This document shows, piece after piece, positions 50,692-64,000 of a stretch of 64,000 nt of DNA; within the stretch, counting starts at the first letter, position 1; the number at the start of each line of letters is the position of its first letter. The notes under the pieces were generated by a model. The model had not been told where the DNA came from and searched no databases. It worked only from the letters and a program-made list of their open reading frames with translations. The position numbers and the translations under genes are program-made. This DNA comes from Pempheris klunzingeri (Eukaryota; Chordata; Actinopteri; Acropomatiformes; Pempheridae): NCBI RefSeq assembly GCF_042242105.1, contig NC_092029.1, positions 22,560,885-22,624,884 on the forward strand. The letters run 5' to 3'.

Positions 50692-53600
50692 TCAATTCAG
50701 CTGTCTGATGATAGAGTTAATGTCTGTGCCACGAAACCCAGGGTTTCCCAGGTCCTTCAGGAGCCCAGCCTTGTCTCTGGCAGCGTGACGCGCCACCGAC
50801 AACTTGAAAGGTAACAGGAAGTTGTTGGCACCCCGGAAGCCCTTACCAACGGCGAAGATCTCATGAATCAGGTCCTCCAAACAGATGATGCCATGCTTAC
50901 CTGTGGAGAAGGACGAGGAAGAAGAGGAGGGGAGGGGAGGAGGAGTGACCAACAAGAGCAAAGGGAGAAGGAAGGTTCAGATATGACGGTAAGGCTGTCA
51001 GCGTACACTTTTCATCACATTTAATCAAAGGCCCACAGAGCGAGCTGCTCCAGACACCTGATGGCACGCTGAAGCAGCATGAACATACAGCTACCCGAGG
51101 ATACATACACTACTCACAAAAAGTTAGGGATATTCGACTTTCAGGTGAAATATATGGAAAATGTAAAAAGTGAATGCTACAGTGATATTATATCATGAAA
51201 GTAGGGCATTTAAGTAGAAGCATGCAATGGTAATTTTATTCATCTTAAACAATTTATTGAAAGAAAATCTACCAACAGTGGTAGGTATACCACAACAAAA
51301 CATTTTCAGTGTCTCAATAAATTGGGATGTGGTCAAAGGACGTCCACTCCTCTCCTTTCTGTGACTCTTCCAGTCTCTGTATCACTGTTACAACCTCCTG
51401 ATGACACTCTGTGACCCTCTAAGCTCAGTGAACACCTCCGTCTGAGGACTTCCTGTTTGAAGCCTCCAGTGTTGAGGTGCTGCTGATCAACTGTTAGGTG
51501 TCGTCTTGGTCTCATGATGTCAGAATGTGAACAGCAGGATGAGGAGGACTGTTTAAATACCAATTCTAACTGAAGCAGGAAATGTATTGGTGGATTCATG
51601 GATCAAACCTGTTGTGAATGTTGCTGTTAAAGTTCTTGTTAGAGAACAGCAACTTGTGCAGAAAGTACTGAAACACTGAACAGTTGGACATGTGCATTCA
51701 AAGGTTTAGAGAAGGTCACATTAAGTTCACCTGGAAAGGTTAGAATGCATTTTAGCTTCAGGTTGTCCAGATGAAGGCCAAAGGGATGACCCTATCAGCC
51801 AAGCAAGACAAGTTGGTCGTTCCAAATCTGTGATTTCAAGAATATTGAATCTTTACAACATCACAAACTCATTCAAGTCCCCCAAGAAGGCTGGTCGTCC
51901 ACGGAAGACAAATACAAGAGAGGACAGGATACTGCGGAGGATCTCAATGGGCAATCGTTTCCACACTGCAGCTGGAATTGCTCACCAGTTCAGCGCTGAA
52001 CAGGGTAAGGATCTGTCTCGTCATACAGTGTCTCGACGTTTAAGAGCATTTGGACTGAAAGCCCACTCTGCAGTGACCAAACCTCTCATTAGCAGAAAGA
52101 ATCAAAAGGCTAGACTAAGTTTTGCTGAGGAGCATGTTGTGTGGTCCAAAGTTCGCTTCAGTGATGAAAGCAAGTTTAATTTATTTGGGTCCGATGGGAA
52201 ACATTATGTTCGGCGACAAACTGGAGAAAGACTGAACCCAAACTGTGTAAAGAAGTCAGTGAAAGGTGGAGGAGGAAGTGTCATGGTTTGGGGCATGTTT
52301 TCTGCAGCAGGAGTTGGGCCTCTTATACAGCTACATGGCAGAGTGAATGCAAATGTTTATCAGAAGCTTCTTCAACAAGATATGGTTCCTTCCCTGCGTT
52401 CATCACCCAATCAGCCCGCAGTGTTCATGCAGGACAACGCTCCATGTCACACAGCAAAACGGGTAAAGCAGTTCCTTGAAACTGAAAACATTGAAATAAT
52501 GACATGGCCTGCCCAGAGTCCTGATCTCAACCCAACAGAGAACCTGGAAAATCCTTGGCGACAAAGTTATGGCCAAGAAACCCACTACAGTAACCGAACT
52601 GTGGAGGAGACTGGAAGAAGAGTGGACCAAAATCACACCAGAGCAGTGTGAGAGACTAGTGCTGTCCTGTGGCCGCAGATGTGCTGAAGTCATTCAGAGC
52701 AGAGGCCTGTACACTTCCTACTAATTGCTGACTGTTGTAACCTTCAGAAAATTTAGTTGTAATCTTTTTCCACGCTACAGTCATTGTTGTTCTCTAATTT
52801 TGATCAGTGTGTTTTCAGCAAAATAATGTTTTTTGTTGAAATGCCTTAGTTATTGTGAAAAAGTGTTCTAGTAGCATGGTATAGACACGACAAAAAGTCC
52901 TTCAACTGTTGAGCAGTGAAGATGACATTATTTCAGAATTGTTCAATTGTTTATAAATTGTTCTCTAATTTTGATCTCCAGTGTAGTTAAAGTGGATGAG
53001 TTGGTGCCTGGGGTTTCTGGAGGATAGCGAGGTGTTGTGCCGATACGCTGCCCTGATGAACCCCTCTCTACATCCCACAGAACACTAGATTCATATTCTG
53101 AGGATTTACGTCTGGTAAAAACGGCTCATTCTGCAGGATGACTGCTCTGCCCATGACTGTCCTGTGGTCACAGGGGGGGAATCAAAATCAGTCTAATCCA
53201 CACATGGCAGCGGTCAGCTCCCTCCACGACGGACCTGCTGTCCACCAAACATCTACGACTGTACTGTGTACTATTCTTCTGTAATGTGCAGTCATCTTTA
53301 GCCAGTCAGTGAGACTCCAGCAGCTCTGACATGCTAGTCATGCTGTCTGGGTGGAGAACAGGGGCTGGGTGGTGCTACAAGCCCAGCAGCACTGGCACAA
53401 CTCTGGAGGCCCCGGACCTCCTTCACACGCTGGAGGCAGGAGAACGGATGCGTTTTCAGACAGCAGGGTACTGGTCCATAGGGACGCAGTCAGCCGCTCA
53501 TGTCCACTGACTAAAACAGCTACTGACACAGAATGAGACAAGCTCAACAACATGAGGGACGTTGGAGCGCTGACCGTCTTTATCAGGCTGACATGGCGGT

Positions 53601-55578
53601 GACAGGTGGATGGTTGTCTGGTTTCCATTCAGCTCGTAGTGGTTCAACAGTTTTAAGAAACACGGTCTTGGGGGAGTTGATAAGGGACAGCCCTCAGTAT
53701 CTGGATCTATCTCAAAGAGTGTGAGGCAGTTTTCACCAACTGGTTTACCAGGACATTGATTAAAGGACACAATCAGATGGGAATACAGAATGCAAACACA
53801 CACTTCTGGGACAGCAGCCCCCCCCACCTCATAACTCCACTGTCTCAAAACACAGCCTGAAGACACCAAGAACAGTTAGTTTCCTCCTCAGAGCTGTAAA
53901 CAGATGTTTGTCTTTCATTTAGCCTGAACGTCCCATCAGGACTGGTCCTGCTGTCGTCCTGTGGGGGCTACATCAAACCAGAGGAAGCCACTTACCCATG
54001 TGCTGCTCAATGAGGGCGTTGTCTGTGAGGGGAACTCTCCTCCGACCGACCCTGGTCTGTCCTCGCTTCAGGATGAGCTCACGCACGGACTTCAGGTTGG
54101 GAAATCTGTGGGGAACGTCACCAGGTGTGCTTTATAGTGGACTATAAAAGTAGAAAAAAAACAGGTTACTCTGAGCTGAGCTGGTACTCACCCCCAGGCC
54201 ACATAGGGCTCCACCATCTTCATCATGGCTACAGACGTCTTGTTGATTCTGACGAAGGTCCCACTGAAGATCTTCCTCAGCCTCAGCATCTGGACCACCT
54301 TCATCACTTTGGGACTGACACCTTTAATCCTGACAGGAAAGGGGGGGGGCACGTTTACCAAGAATCACTGCTGAGTGAGTATGTACACATTTGGGTTTTT
54401 ACTAACACATACACACACACAAACACAAACACTGTAAGACAGTGTTATACCTCAGTGACAGCCGCCACTCGTTTCTATGGTAACAAACATTCACAGACAA
54501 CATCGAATAGATTAAAACTGGCTGCTGAGCCAGAGACACAAGAGTCAAACTCCTTCCACTGGGAAACAGGAGAAATGACTTTCCTGTAGCGTCACATCCT
54601 GACCAGCAGGGTCAGTCAGAGTGAGACTTCACTGGGGGGAGGGGGCTCTTTCATCACTGAAATCATCTTGACTAGTTTAAGAGTTGCAGACAGAAACTGG
54701 TCCTCAGGAAGATCTGACGTTCTTCACTGAGTTTGGGTTGAAACACACTGATTTTACTCTAACTTCCTCTGAACTGGAAGAAGTCTGAGAGCTCAGGTAG
54801 CAACGTGCTCCCCACTAACGCTGTCCAGAGCTCTCACTGTTGCCCCCCCCCCCGTCTGATAGGGGAGGCAGACCTTTACTGTGATGTTTACACCCCTGTT
54901 CGTGTGACTGTGAGGGGACTCACTCACTCTCTGATGCGGACGGCGAAGGCCAGCCTGTTCTTAGCTGGCGGCAGAGGGTCGGACGGCCTGTGCTCCGCTC
55001 TGCGTATACGAGTCTCATCGCGGTGCTTCCTGTGGCTGTCCTTCAGAAAGTCCTCGAGACGCCTGAACTTCAGCGGTTTGCCTTTTGACACCTGGAATAA
55101 TGTACACACACACACACAGACACACAGACACACAGACACACACACACAGTCTATGTTTTGCATCAGGTCCATGTGTGGATACAGGGGAGTCTGTACCTGC
55201 TCCTGTATATGTGGGGGTGGGGGGGGGTCCTTACCTTCCTCTTCTCCAGCAGTGCAAGCTTGGCCTGTGTGGCTTTAACGGCCTGGTAAGCCTTCCTCCT
55301 CTTCAGGAGATACTCAGGAACCAGCTTGATCACTTTTTTAGACCTGAAAACACAGACAGTGTCAGCAAGGACTCAGGAAGTCGGTGCCCCCCGGCCCATG
55401 TGAAAGGAGCTCTGCAGACGCAGCCTTTCTCTCCTCCATCCGTCAACATCGGGCTGTGGTCAGCACAGCCACACCTCCCACTGCATGTTCACTCACTCAT
55501 TCACTCACACACGGCTGAAAACAGAGCGGATGGACTTGGATATTATTAAAAGACACACACTCACTCTGCCTCCGCCAT
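50692..55578 (-). CDS. rpl7l1: Ribosomal protein L7-like 1 (RPL7L1)
   Basis: Six exons in transcript order: 55565-55578, 55235-55343, 54928-55091, 54192-54329, 53996-54105, 50692-50900. Phases match, giving 247 aa (human about 246). It is a member of the uL30 family and acts in the nucleolus in large-subunit assembly rather than as the canonical L7. The N-terminal basic region ([34 protein letters not shown]) is specific to RPL7L1, not RPL7. The core is conserved: [57 protein letters not shown], and a C-terminus ending INSIIRQLN. The first coding exon holds only MAEA plus two bases and is fixed by splice phase. The last intron (50901-53995) contains a Tc1 element. No lesion seen. Confidence 0.95.
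51100..51636. mobile_element. Unclassified repeat fragment in the RPL7L1 intron
   Basis: It begins with 'actcacaaaaagttagggat', a word typical of the ends of some fish Tc1-like repeats. It continues as non-coding sequence up to the truncated left side of the Tc1 element. It may be an older element into which, or beside which, the Tc1 landed. Low certainty. Confidence 0.4.
51637..52985 (+). mobile_element. Tc1-family transposon, left end truncated
   Basis: It is about 1.35 kb inside RPL7L1 intron 5. The right end keeps an IR/DR arrangement: a 'ttgttctctaattttgatc' direct repeat at 52787 and again at 52958, the outer one ending CCAGTGTA. On the left only a stump of the matching inner repeat ('tagagaacagc', about 51645) remains and the outer end is absent. 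It carries a broken transposase gene. Confidence 0.85.
51797..52724 (+). pseudogene. Tc1 transposase, frameshifted DD34E
   Basis: From 51797 one frame reads the paired-type HTH ([17 protein letters not shown]), the GRPRK hinge and the DDE domain: Asp in SDESKF, Asp in MQDNAPCH, Glu in SPDLNPTEN. There are 34 residues between the last two, the Tc1 spacing. At about 52548, just after the catalytic Glu, a small deletion shifts the frame. The family's C-terminal sequence continues in another frame to a TAA at 52722-52724. The N-terminus is also broken: the expected start near 51774 is in a different frame. So the gene is inactive even though its catalytic triad survives. Confidence 0.88.
53000..53990. 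other. RPL7L1 intron sequence, nothing recognised
   Basis: This is the part of intron 5 between the Tc1 element and exon 5. No RNA gene or repeat family was recognised, including no obvious C/D or H/ACA box snoRNA. Confidence 0.4.
55090..55150. repeat. Imperfect (CA)n / CACAGA tract
   Basis: It lies in the RPL7L1 intron, just upstream (in the transcript) of the exon at 54928-55091, next to its acceptor. Confidence 0.85.
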
Positions 55579-55680
55579 GACGACTTCTCCGTACTCCGCC
55601 GTCGCTCCGAGATGACATCACAGCCTTTCGTCACCGTGCGGCGCGCGCACACGCCAGCGGTCAGTGAGCGTGGCCGCGTT
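55579..55680 (-). promoter_or_regulatory. rpl7l1: RPL7L1 promoter, GC-rich with CRE-like site
   Basis: The sequence directly upstream of the RPL7L1 start codon is GC-rich (GCGCGCGC near 55640) and contains TGATGTCATC, a CRE/ATF-like word, at about 55612-55621. No TATA box was seen. Assignment is from position and composition. Confidence 0.45.
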
Positions 55681-55921
55681 CTTAAAGATACAGTGACAGT
55701 GAGGTTCACAGTGAGGACAGACAGACAGACCGACAGCACGGACTGAGACACTGACCACTGAGAGAAAGATGGAGCATATCACCATCAGCAGACTGAAGTA
55801 TCTCTCTGAAGTATGCTGCAACAATACAGCTTCTCTGCATCACATGACATTATTAATCATGTGACTGTATTAATCACGACTGTGTGTTTTAATGTTGATT
55901 ATGTTTTCTACAGTGCATGAT

Positions 55922-55965
55922 ACACACACACATATACACATATATATATATATATATATATACAC

Positions 55966-56000
<35 letters not shown>
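55922..56000. repeat. CA/TA/TG palindromic microsatellite
   Basis: The order (CA)n, (TA)n, (TG)n makes the stretch self-complementary over roughly 80 bp. Confidence 0.92.
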
Positions 56001-56001
<1 letters not shown>

Positions 56002-56279
56002 CTTGTTCCTCCTAACTGGACTGTCATGTCCTTCAGGGTCCTGAGCAGCTCCTGCTTCACATTCACTCACCAACAGTGATGCACTGTATCCACAGCATAT
56101 AACACTCTCATTAACAGTGGATGGTTGAGGAAGATATACCTGCAGCGACCCCTCCTCATCAGAAACAGTCAGCGTGAAAGCGTTTACAGTCTCTGAACGC
56201 AGCCTCTCTGATCTTTACAGTAAATCATGAAGAGAAAACACTGGAAGTCACCTGGAGAGCTGCTCTGCTCAACATCATT

Positions 56280-59200
56280 TAAGATGTTTTACTAAACGAT
56301 CTGATATCTGACCATCATATTGATTTATTGTGTCTGACTGAAACCTGGCTACGTCCTGAGGAGTATGTTAGCCTTAATGAGGCCACTCCTCCCAGTCATA
56401 CTAATACTCATATTCCCAGAGATTCTGGACGTGGAGGTGGAGTTGCAGCAATCTTTAACTCTAGTTTAATAGTCCAACCTAGACCCAAACTTAATTATAA
56501 CTCCTTTGAAAGTCTTACTCTTAGTTTTTCACACCCAACCTGGAAAACTCTAAAACCAGTGTTGGTTGTCACAGTGTACCGCCCTCCTGGTCCGTACTCT
56601 GAATTCTTAACTGAGTTTTCAGAGTTTTTATCAGATTTAGTCCTTAGTGTGGACAAAGTGATTATAGTAGGTGACTTTAATATTCATGTTGATAATGATA
56701 ATGATAGTCTTAGCACTGCTTTTGTCTCACTACTGGACTCAATTGGCTTCTCCCAGAGTGTAAATGAACCAACTCACTGTTTTAACCACACTCTTGACCT
56801 TGTTTTGGCTTATGGTGTTGAAATTGAACAGTTAACAGTCTTTCCACATAACTCTATTTTATCAGACCATTACCTGTTAACATTTGATTTCTTGCTACTG
56901 GACTGTGCTCTATATGACAGAGAGGTCCTCACTAGATGCTTATCTGATAGTGCTGTTGCCAAATTTAAGGAGGTGATTCCTTCAGTATTTCAGCCACTGT
57001 GTCCCTGTGCTGTGGATGACCCCCATGCTAATCTTAGCCCCTCCCAAATTGATTATCTGGTCGATAGTGCTGCAGGTTCACTGCGAATGACACTAGACTC
57101 TATTGCCCCTCTAAAAAAGAAGAGAATTAAAGAAAAGAGACAAGCTCCCTGGTATAACTCCCAGACACGTGAGCTTAAGCAACACTCACGAAGGCTAGAA
57201 AGGACATGGCGGGCCACCAAAGTGGAAGAATCCTGTTTAATCTGGCAAGATAGTCTTAAAACCTATAGAAAGGCCCTCTGTAATGCCAGAGCCGCCTACT
57301 ACTCCTCATTAATAGAAGAAAATAAAAGCAACCCTAGATTCCTTTTTAGCACAATAGCTAGGCTGACAGGAGCCAGAACTCTATTGATCCTTGTGTTCCT
57401 TTAGAGCTCAGCAGTAACGACTTCATGAGCTTCTTTAATGATAAAATCCTAACTATTAGGGACAAAATTCAGCACCTCCTGCCCTTAACAGGGTCTGGTC
57501 CAACCTCAAACCTAGGAACCATAGAAACAGCTGTTAGACCTGATGTGTACTTGGACTGTTTTTCTCCAATTGATCTTGCTGAATTGACCTCAATAATCTC
57601 CTCATCTAGATCGTCAACATGTCTCCTAGACCCCATTCCTACTGGACTCCTTAAAGAGGTCCTGCCCCTAATTAACACGTCCTTACTGGATATGACAAAT
57701 CAGTCTTTACTAACAGGCTATGTACCGCAGTCCTTTAAAGTAGCAGTAATTAAACCTCTCCTGAAAAAGCCTACTCTTGATTCAGGTGTGTTAGCTAACT
57801 ATAGACCTATATCCAACCTTCCCTTTCTCTCCAAGATCCTGGAGAAAGTTGTAGCTAATCAGCTGTGTAATTTTCTAAACTCTAATAGCCTATTTGAGGA
57901 TTTTCAGTCAGGTTTTAGAGCGAACCACAGCACAGAGACAGCACTGGTGAAGGTTACAAACGACCTCCTTATGGCATCAGACAGAGGACTTCTCTCTGTC
58001 CTGGTCTTGTTAGACCTGAGTGCTGCTTTCGACACCATCGACCATCACATCCTGTTACAGAGACTGGAACAGTTCATTGGTATAAAAGGAACTGCATTAA
58101 GCTGGTTTAAGTCCTATTTATTAGATCGATTTCAGTTTGTACATATTAATAACGAATCCTCTGTCCACACTAAGGTTAGACATGGAGTTCCACAAGGCTC
58201 AGTGCTTGGACCAATACTCTTTATCTTATATATGCTTCCTCTTGGTAATATTATCAGGAAGCACTCCATTCATTTCCACTGTTATGCAGATGATACACAA
58301 TTATATTTATCAATACAGCCAGATGAACCCAATCAGTTGGTTAAACTTCAAATCTGCCTTAAGGACATAAAGTCCTGGATGAGCAGCAACTTTCTGCTGC
58401 TAAATTCAGATAAAACTGAAGTTATTTTGCTTGGCCCCAGACACCTCAGAGACAGCTTTCCCACTACCTTAACTGCTCTGGACGGCATTACTCTGGCCTC
58501 CAGCTCCACTGTGAGGAATCTGGGAGTCTTATTTGATCAGGATTTGTCCTTTAACTCCCACATTAAACAGATTTCTAGAACTGCCTTTTTCCATCTACGT
58601 AATATTGCCAAAATCAGGCCCATCATATCCACTGATGATGCAGAAAAATTGGTCCATGCATTTGTCACTTCTAGGTTGGACTATTGTAACTCTTTATTAT
58701 CAGGCTGCCCCAATAAGTCGTTAAAGACTCTCCAGTTGGTCCAGAACGCTGCTGCTCGTGTTCTGATGAGAACTAAAAGAAGAGACCACATTTCTCCTGT
58801 ACTGGCTTCTCTTCATTGGCTTCCAGTAAAATCTAGAATAGAGTTTAAAATCCTTCTCCTCACCTACAAGGCTCTTAAGGGTCAGGCCCCATCATATCTT
58901 AAAGAGCTTATAGTACCGTACTACCCCACTAGAGCACTGCGCTCCCAGAATGCAGGTCTACTGGTGGTTCCCAAAGTCTCCAAACGTAGTTCAGGAGGCA
59001 GAGCCTTCAGCTATCAGGCTCCTCTCCTGTGGAATCTCCTTCCAGTTTGGGTTCGGGTGGCAGACACCCTCTCTACATTTAAGAGTAGACTAAAAACCTT
59101 CCTTTTTGACAAAGCATATATTTAAGGGCTGGATCAGGCCTTAGACCAGCCCCTAGTTATGCTGCTATAGGCTCAGACTGCCGGGGGACTCCTTTAGTGC

Positions 59201-59757
59201 ACTGAGCTCCTCTACTCTCTCTCCTCCTCTTCCTCTCCATCGTTATGTCTCATGTCAGCCAAATGTCTGCCTCTAACTTGCTATCTTCCCCGGAGCGTTT
59301 CTGTACTTTCTCATCTCTCTGGTTCCTGTGGGTCCTGGTCCCGGTCCCGCTGATGTGGTTCTCTGGTTCCTGTGGATCCTGGTCCTGGTTCTGCTAATGT
59401 GGTTCCCTGGCCCCGCTGATGTGGTTCTCCACCAGCCAATGGATGTGCGTCTGTCCAAGGCTACAGCCTGTCCGTCCTTGGGAGCTGGATCTCTCCTTCA
59501 CTGTGGTGCTCCCGGAGGTTTCTCTTTTCCCACTGGGTTTTTTGAGTTTTTCCTTCCCGAAGAAGGAGGGTCATAAAGGGCAGGTGATGCCTCGGACTGA
59601 TCCATTGGCCTCATCGACTGCTGGACTCTTTATTAGATTGTTTGTTCGCTTACACTTGTTTATTTCAGTGAACTTTGTAAAGCACTGAGACACTCTGTTG
59701 TGATATTGGGCTATACAAATAAAATTGAATTGAATTGAATTGAATTGAATTAAAGAA
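56280..59757 (+). mobile_element. L2-clade LINE retrotransposon (Maui-like), 5' truncated
   Basis: About 3.5 kb. It contains the ORF2 coding region, then a 3' UTR (59126-59720) with a small GGTTCCTGTGG/GATGTGGTT minisatellite, and ends GGGCTATACAAATAAAATTG followed by tandem ATTGA units. A stop codon just before 56283 and the absence of an ORF1 indicate 5' truncation. Related 3' fragments occur at 14208-14297, 15843-16650 and 43848-44520. The clade call rests on protein resemblance and the short-repeat tail. Confidence 0.92.
56283..59125 (+). pseudogene. LINE ORF2 (endonuclease + reverse transcriptase), one frameshift
   Basis: The N-terminal part (to 57404) is an APE-type endonuclease: CLTETWL (catalytic Glu), GGGVAAIF, VVTVYRPPG, VGDFNIHVD (Asp/Asn) and ILSDHYLLTF (Asp/His). 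The second part (57425-59125) is the RT: the [20 protein letters not shown] block, [24 protein letters not shown] and [10 protein letters not shown], then the C-terminal QNAAARVL and [20 protein letters not shown] region. The two frames meet near 57380, where a single-base change shifts the frame; reading the +1 frame there continues the family sequence without a stop. Apart from that and the missing 5' end I see no stop codon, so the copy is young. It cannot make a full ORF2 as it stands. Confidence 0.92.
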
Positions 59758-60073
59758 ATCGAGCCTACGGGGACAGTGGAGGGGGAAACATCTGTTTGTG
59801 GGTCTCTACATTAGAGAAAATGATTCACTTATTAGTGAATTAGTGTCATAGACTGGGCCAGCTGTGACCCCTGAGCCCACCAGCCAGGCTGAACCCCACC
59901 CTGAGGGGGTGAGACCTGAGAGGATCCCATCAGTGGGCCGGAGCGCTCGTGTTCTCGTGGTTGTCGTCGTGCTGCTTCTGCCTGCAGTGCAGCTGGATGT
60001 TAGAGCACCAAAGCTCCTGCTGCCATGATCAGTGACCACAGGGAGCGCTGCTGACGCCACAGCTGGTACTGCT

Positions 60074-60137
60074 TAAGAGACCCCACCCCCACCCCCACCC
60101 CCACACACCCACACACACCCACACACCCACACACCCA

Positions 60138-60168
<31 letters not shown>

Positions 60169-60169
60169 C
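60074..60169. repeat. CCCCCA / CACACC / CA compound tract
   Basis: A C-rich simple repeat lies just 3' of the SERINC transcription unit, read as GT-rich on the minus strand. Confidence 0.9.
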
Positions 60170-60245
60170 ATTCATATGAGAGGCTGAGCAGTCAGCACAC
60201 GTCGCTATGGAAGCAGGAAACAGCACACACTTGTTTTTCCTCCAT

Positions 60246-60251
60246 TTTATT
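60246..60251 (-). terminator. Poly(A) signal, probably SERINC gene
   Basis: AATAAA on the minus strand, about 860 bp past the SERINC stop codon. It implies a 3' UTR of about 0.9 kb containing the two microsatellites between. Confidence 0.5.
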
Positions 60252-60452
60252 AAACCACTGACAGAATACTGTTACATGTCATAAGAGAAACCACGTCAGG
60301 ATAAAATCTCAGCCACAGGAAGTCTGGGAGGAACAGCATGCTGAAGCTAAACACAACTTCACCTCAAATAAGCCATTTACATGTTACACTAATCATACTC
60401 ACTAATCATAAGCAACAAAAACAGGAATGCCTTGTTGTGTTTGTGCTGAGGA

Positions 60453-60590
<138 letters not shown>

Positions 60591-60705
60591 GGAAGAGCTG
60601 TAACACAGGACAGCAGATAACTGGAACACACATGGACTGGCTGTTGATGGTACAGGCTAGTGAACACCACAGAGAGGCTCTTCTCTCACACACAATTACG
60701 TGGAA

Positions 60706-60708
<3 letters not shown>

Positions 60709-60761
<53 letters not shown>
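60709..60761. repeat. (GT)n microsatellite in SERINC 3' UTR
   Basis: About 26 GT units, read as CA on the transcript. It can pair with the CA/GU tract at 60457-60588. Confidence 0.96.
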
Positions 60762-60763
<2 letters not shown>

Positions 60764-61111
60764 TGCTGCAGTTACCTGCTGCTGCCCACAGGGGGCGCGA
60801 ACCACAGCCTCACCCCCCTCAGACACACTGACTGCTAATGTGACATCGAGTTTAAAAGGAAATGCATGCAGCTCTGTCTCCACAGAAACAAACACACTGG
60901 CTATATTTACAGCGGTTGGGGGGGGGGTCACTACAGCAGGCTGCTGACAACTCACAATGATGTGATGGCGGAGGAGGCAGGGCTGCGCTCAGAGCTGCCC
61001 CGGCCCCCCAGGAGCCAACCAGTGCAGGGTTACATAGCTACTGCTGACCGAACTAAAGACGGGTGAGGCAGAACACGGGTGAGCGCGAGCCGAGGGATGG
61101 CGGCGGTGGCC

Positions 61112-63764
<2,653 letters not shown>

Positions 63765-63779
63765 CTGTGGACACAGAGA

Positions 63780-64000
63780 GGTTCCGTTACTACGACATCA
63801 CCGCAGCCTCAAACTCGACAAAAAAACACCACAAAGACACAAATCTATCAGAGCCTGTTCTGTGGTAAAAAGCTTAGTGCTGTCTGTCAGGACACAAACA
63901 CAAAGACAAATCACCACTGTCCAGTAAAGGTCATGTGACGTCTATATTCAGGAGACCTGAAGGACTAGATGCTTTTCTAAAGTTCTTCTCATTCTTGAGA
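63780..64000. other. SERINC intron, runs off the right edge
   Basis: No further upstream exon was recognised in the last 220 bases. Confidence 0.5.

Noticed and set aside
50901-53995. snoRNA genes in RPL7L1 introns (ribosomal-protein genes often host them)
   Set aside because: I found no paired C/D boxes with a terminal stem, nor H/ACA hinge and tail, in these introns by eye.
56328-59125. Host genes with endonuclease and RT-like domains
   Set aside because: Domain order, the ATTGA-tailed 3' end and truncated copies nearby show it is a LINE.

Overview
This is vertebrate nuclear DNA, almost certainly from a teleost fish. Genes are split into many small exons with GT/AG introns. The repeats are typical of fish: L2-type LINEs with ATTGA-rich tails, Tc1 elements, tRNA-derived SINEs, small inverted-repeat elements, very long CA/GT microsatellites and many minisatellites. 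No prokaryotic, viral or organellar signal was seen. Species cannot be read from the sequence; a percomorph-like fish is a guess.

Layout, left to right. 1-5.8 kb is non-coding, with a MITE pair and a SINE. 5.8-6.25 kb is GC-rich and holds a candidate minus-strand first exon, inferred to be ENAH. 9.4-11.2 kb is SRP9 (+, 3 coding exons, 86 aa). 13.7-19.1 kb is EPHX1 (+, 8 coding exons, 457 aa). 22.05-25.33 kb is a TCF23/24-type bHLH gene (+, 4 exons, 206 aa), called tcf23 mainly from its neighbour. 31.77-37.61 kb is SLC5A6 (-, 16 coding exons, 643 aa). 40-50.3 kb is repeat-rich: a Tc1 remnant, a GATC-rich array, an internally deleted L2, a 34-bp array, a GC-rich possible promoter, a 45-bp array and a 1.1-kb inverted-repeat transposon. 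50.7-55.6 kb is RPL7L1 (-, 6 exons, 247 aa) with a Tc1 transposon in its last intron. 56.28-59.76 kb is a nearly full-coding L2 LINE. 60.2 kb to the right edge is a SERINC gene (-, last six coding exons; the 5' part lies outside the window).

All exon chains were joined by hand. Splice phases match at every junction, and total lengths agree with the human proteins as I remember them (SRP9 86, EPHX1 455, SLC5A6 635, RPL7L1 about 246 aa). The genes are unrelated housekeeping or metabolic genes: SRP Alu-domain subunit, microsomal epoxide hydrolase, bHLH regulator, Na+/vitamin symporter, ribosomal-protein-L7-like factor and serine incorporator. They do not form a pathway. What ties them together is conserved gene order: ENAH-SRP9-EPHX1 as in human 1q42, and TCF23 facing SLC5A6 as in human 2p23.

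I found no new biological system. The most interesting material is the mobile-element and satellite structure, the probable ENAH first exon, and two GC-rich or donor-bearing stretches that may be unannotated first exons.
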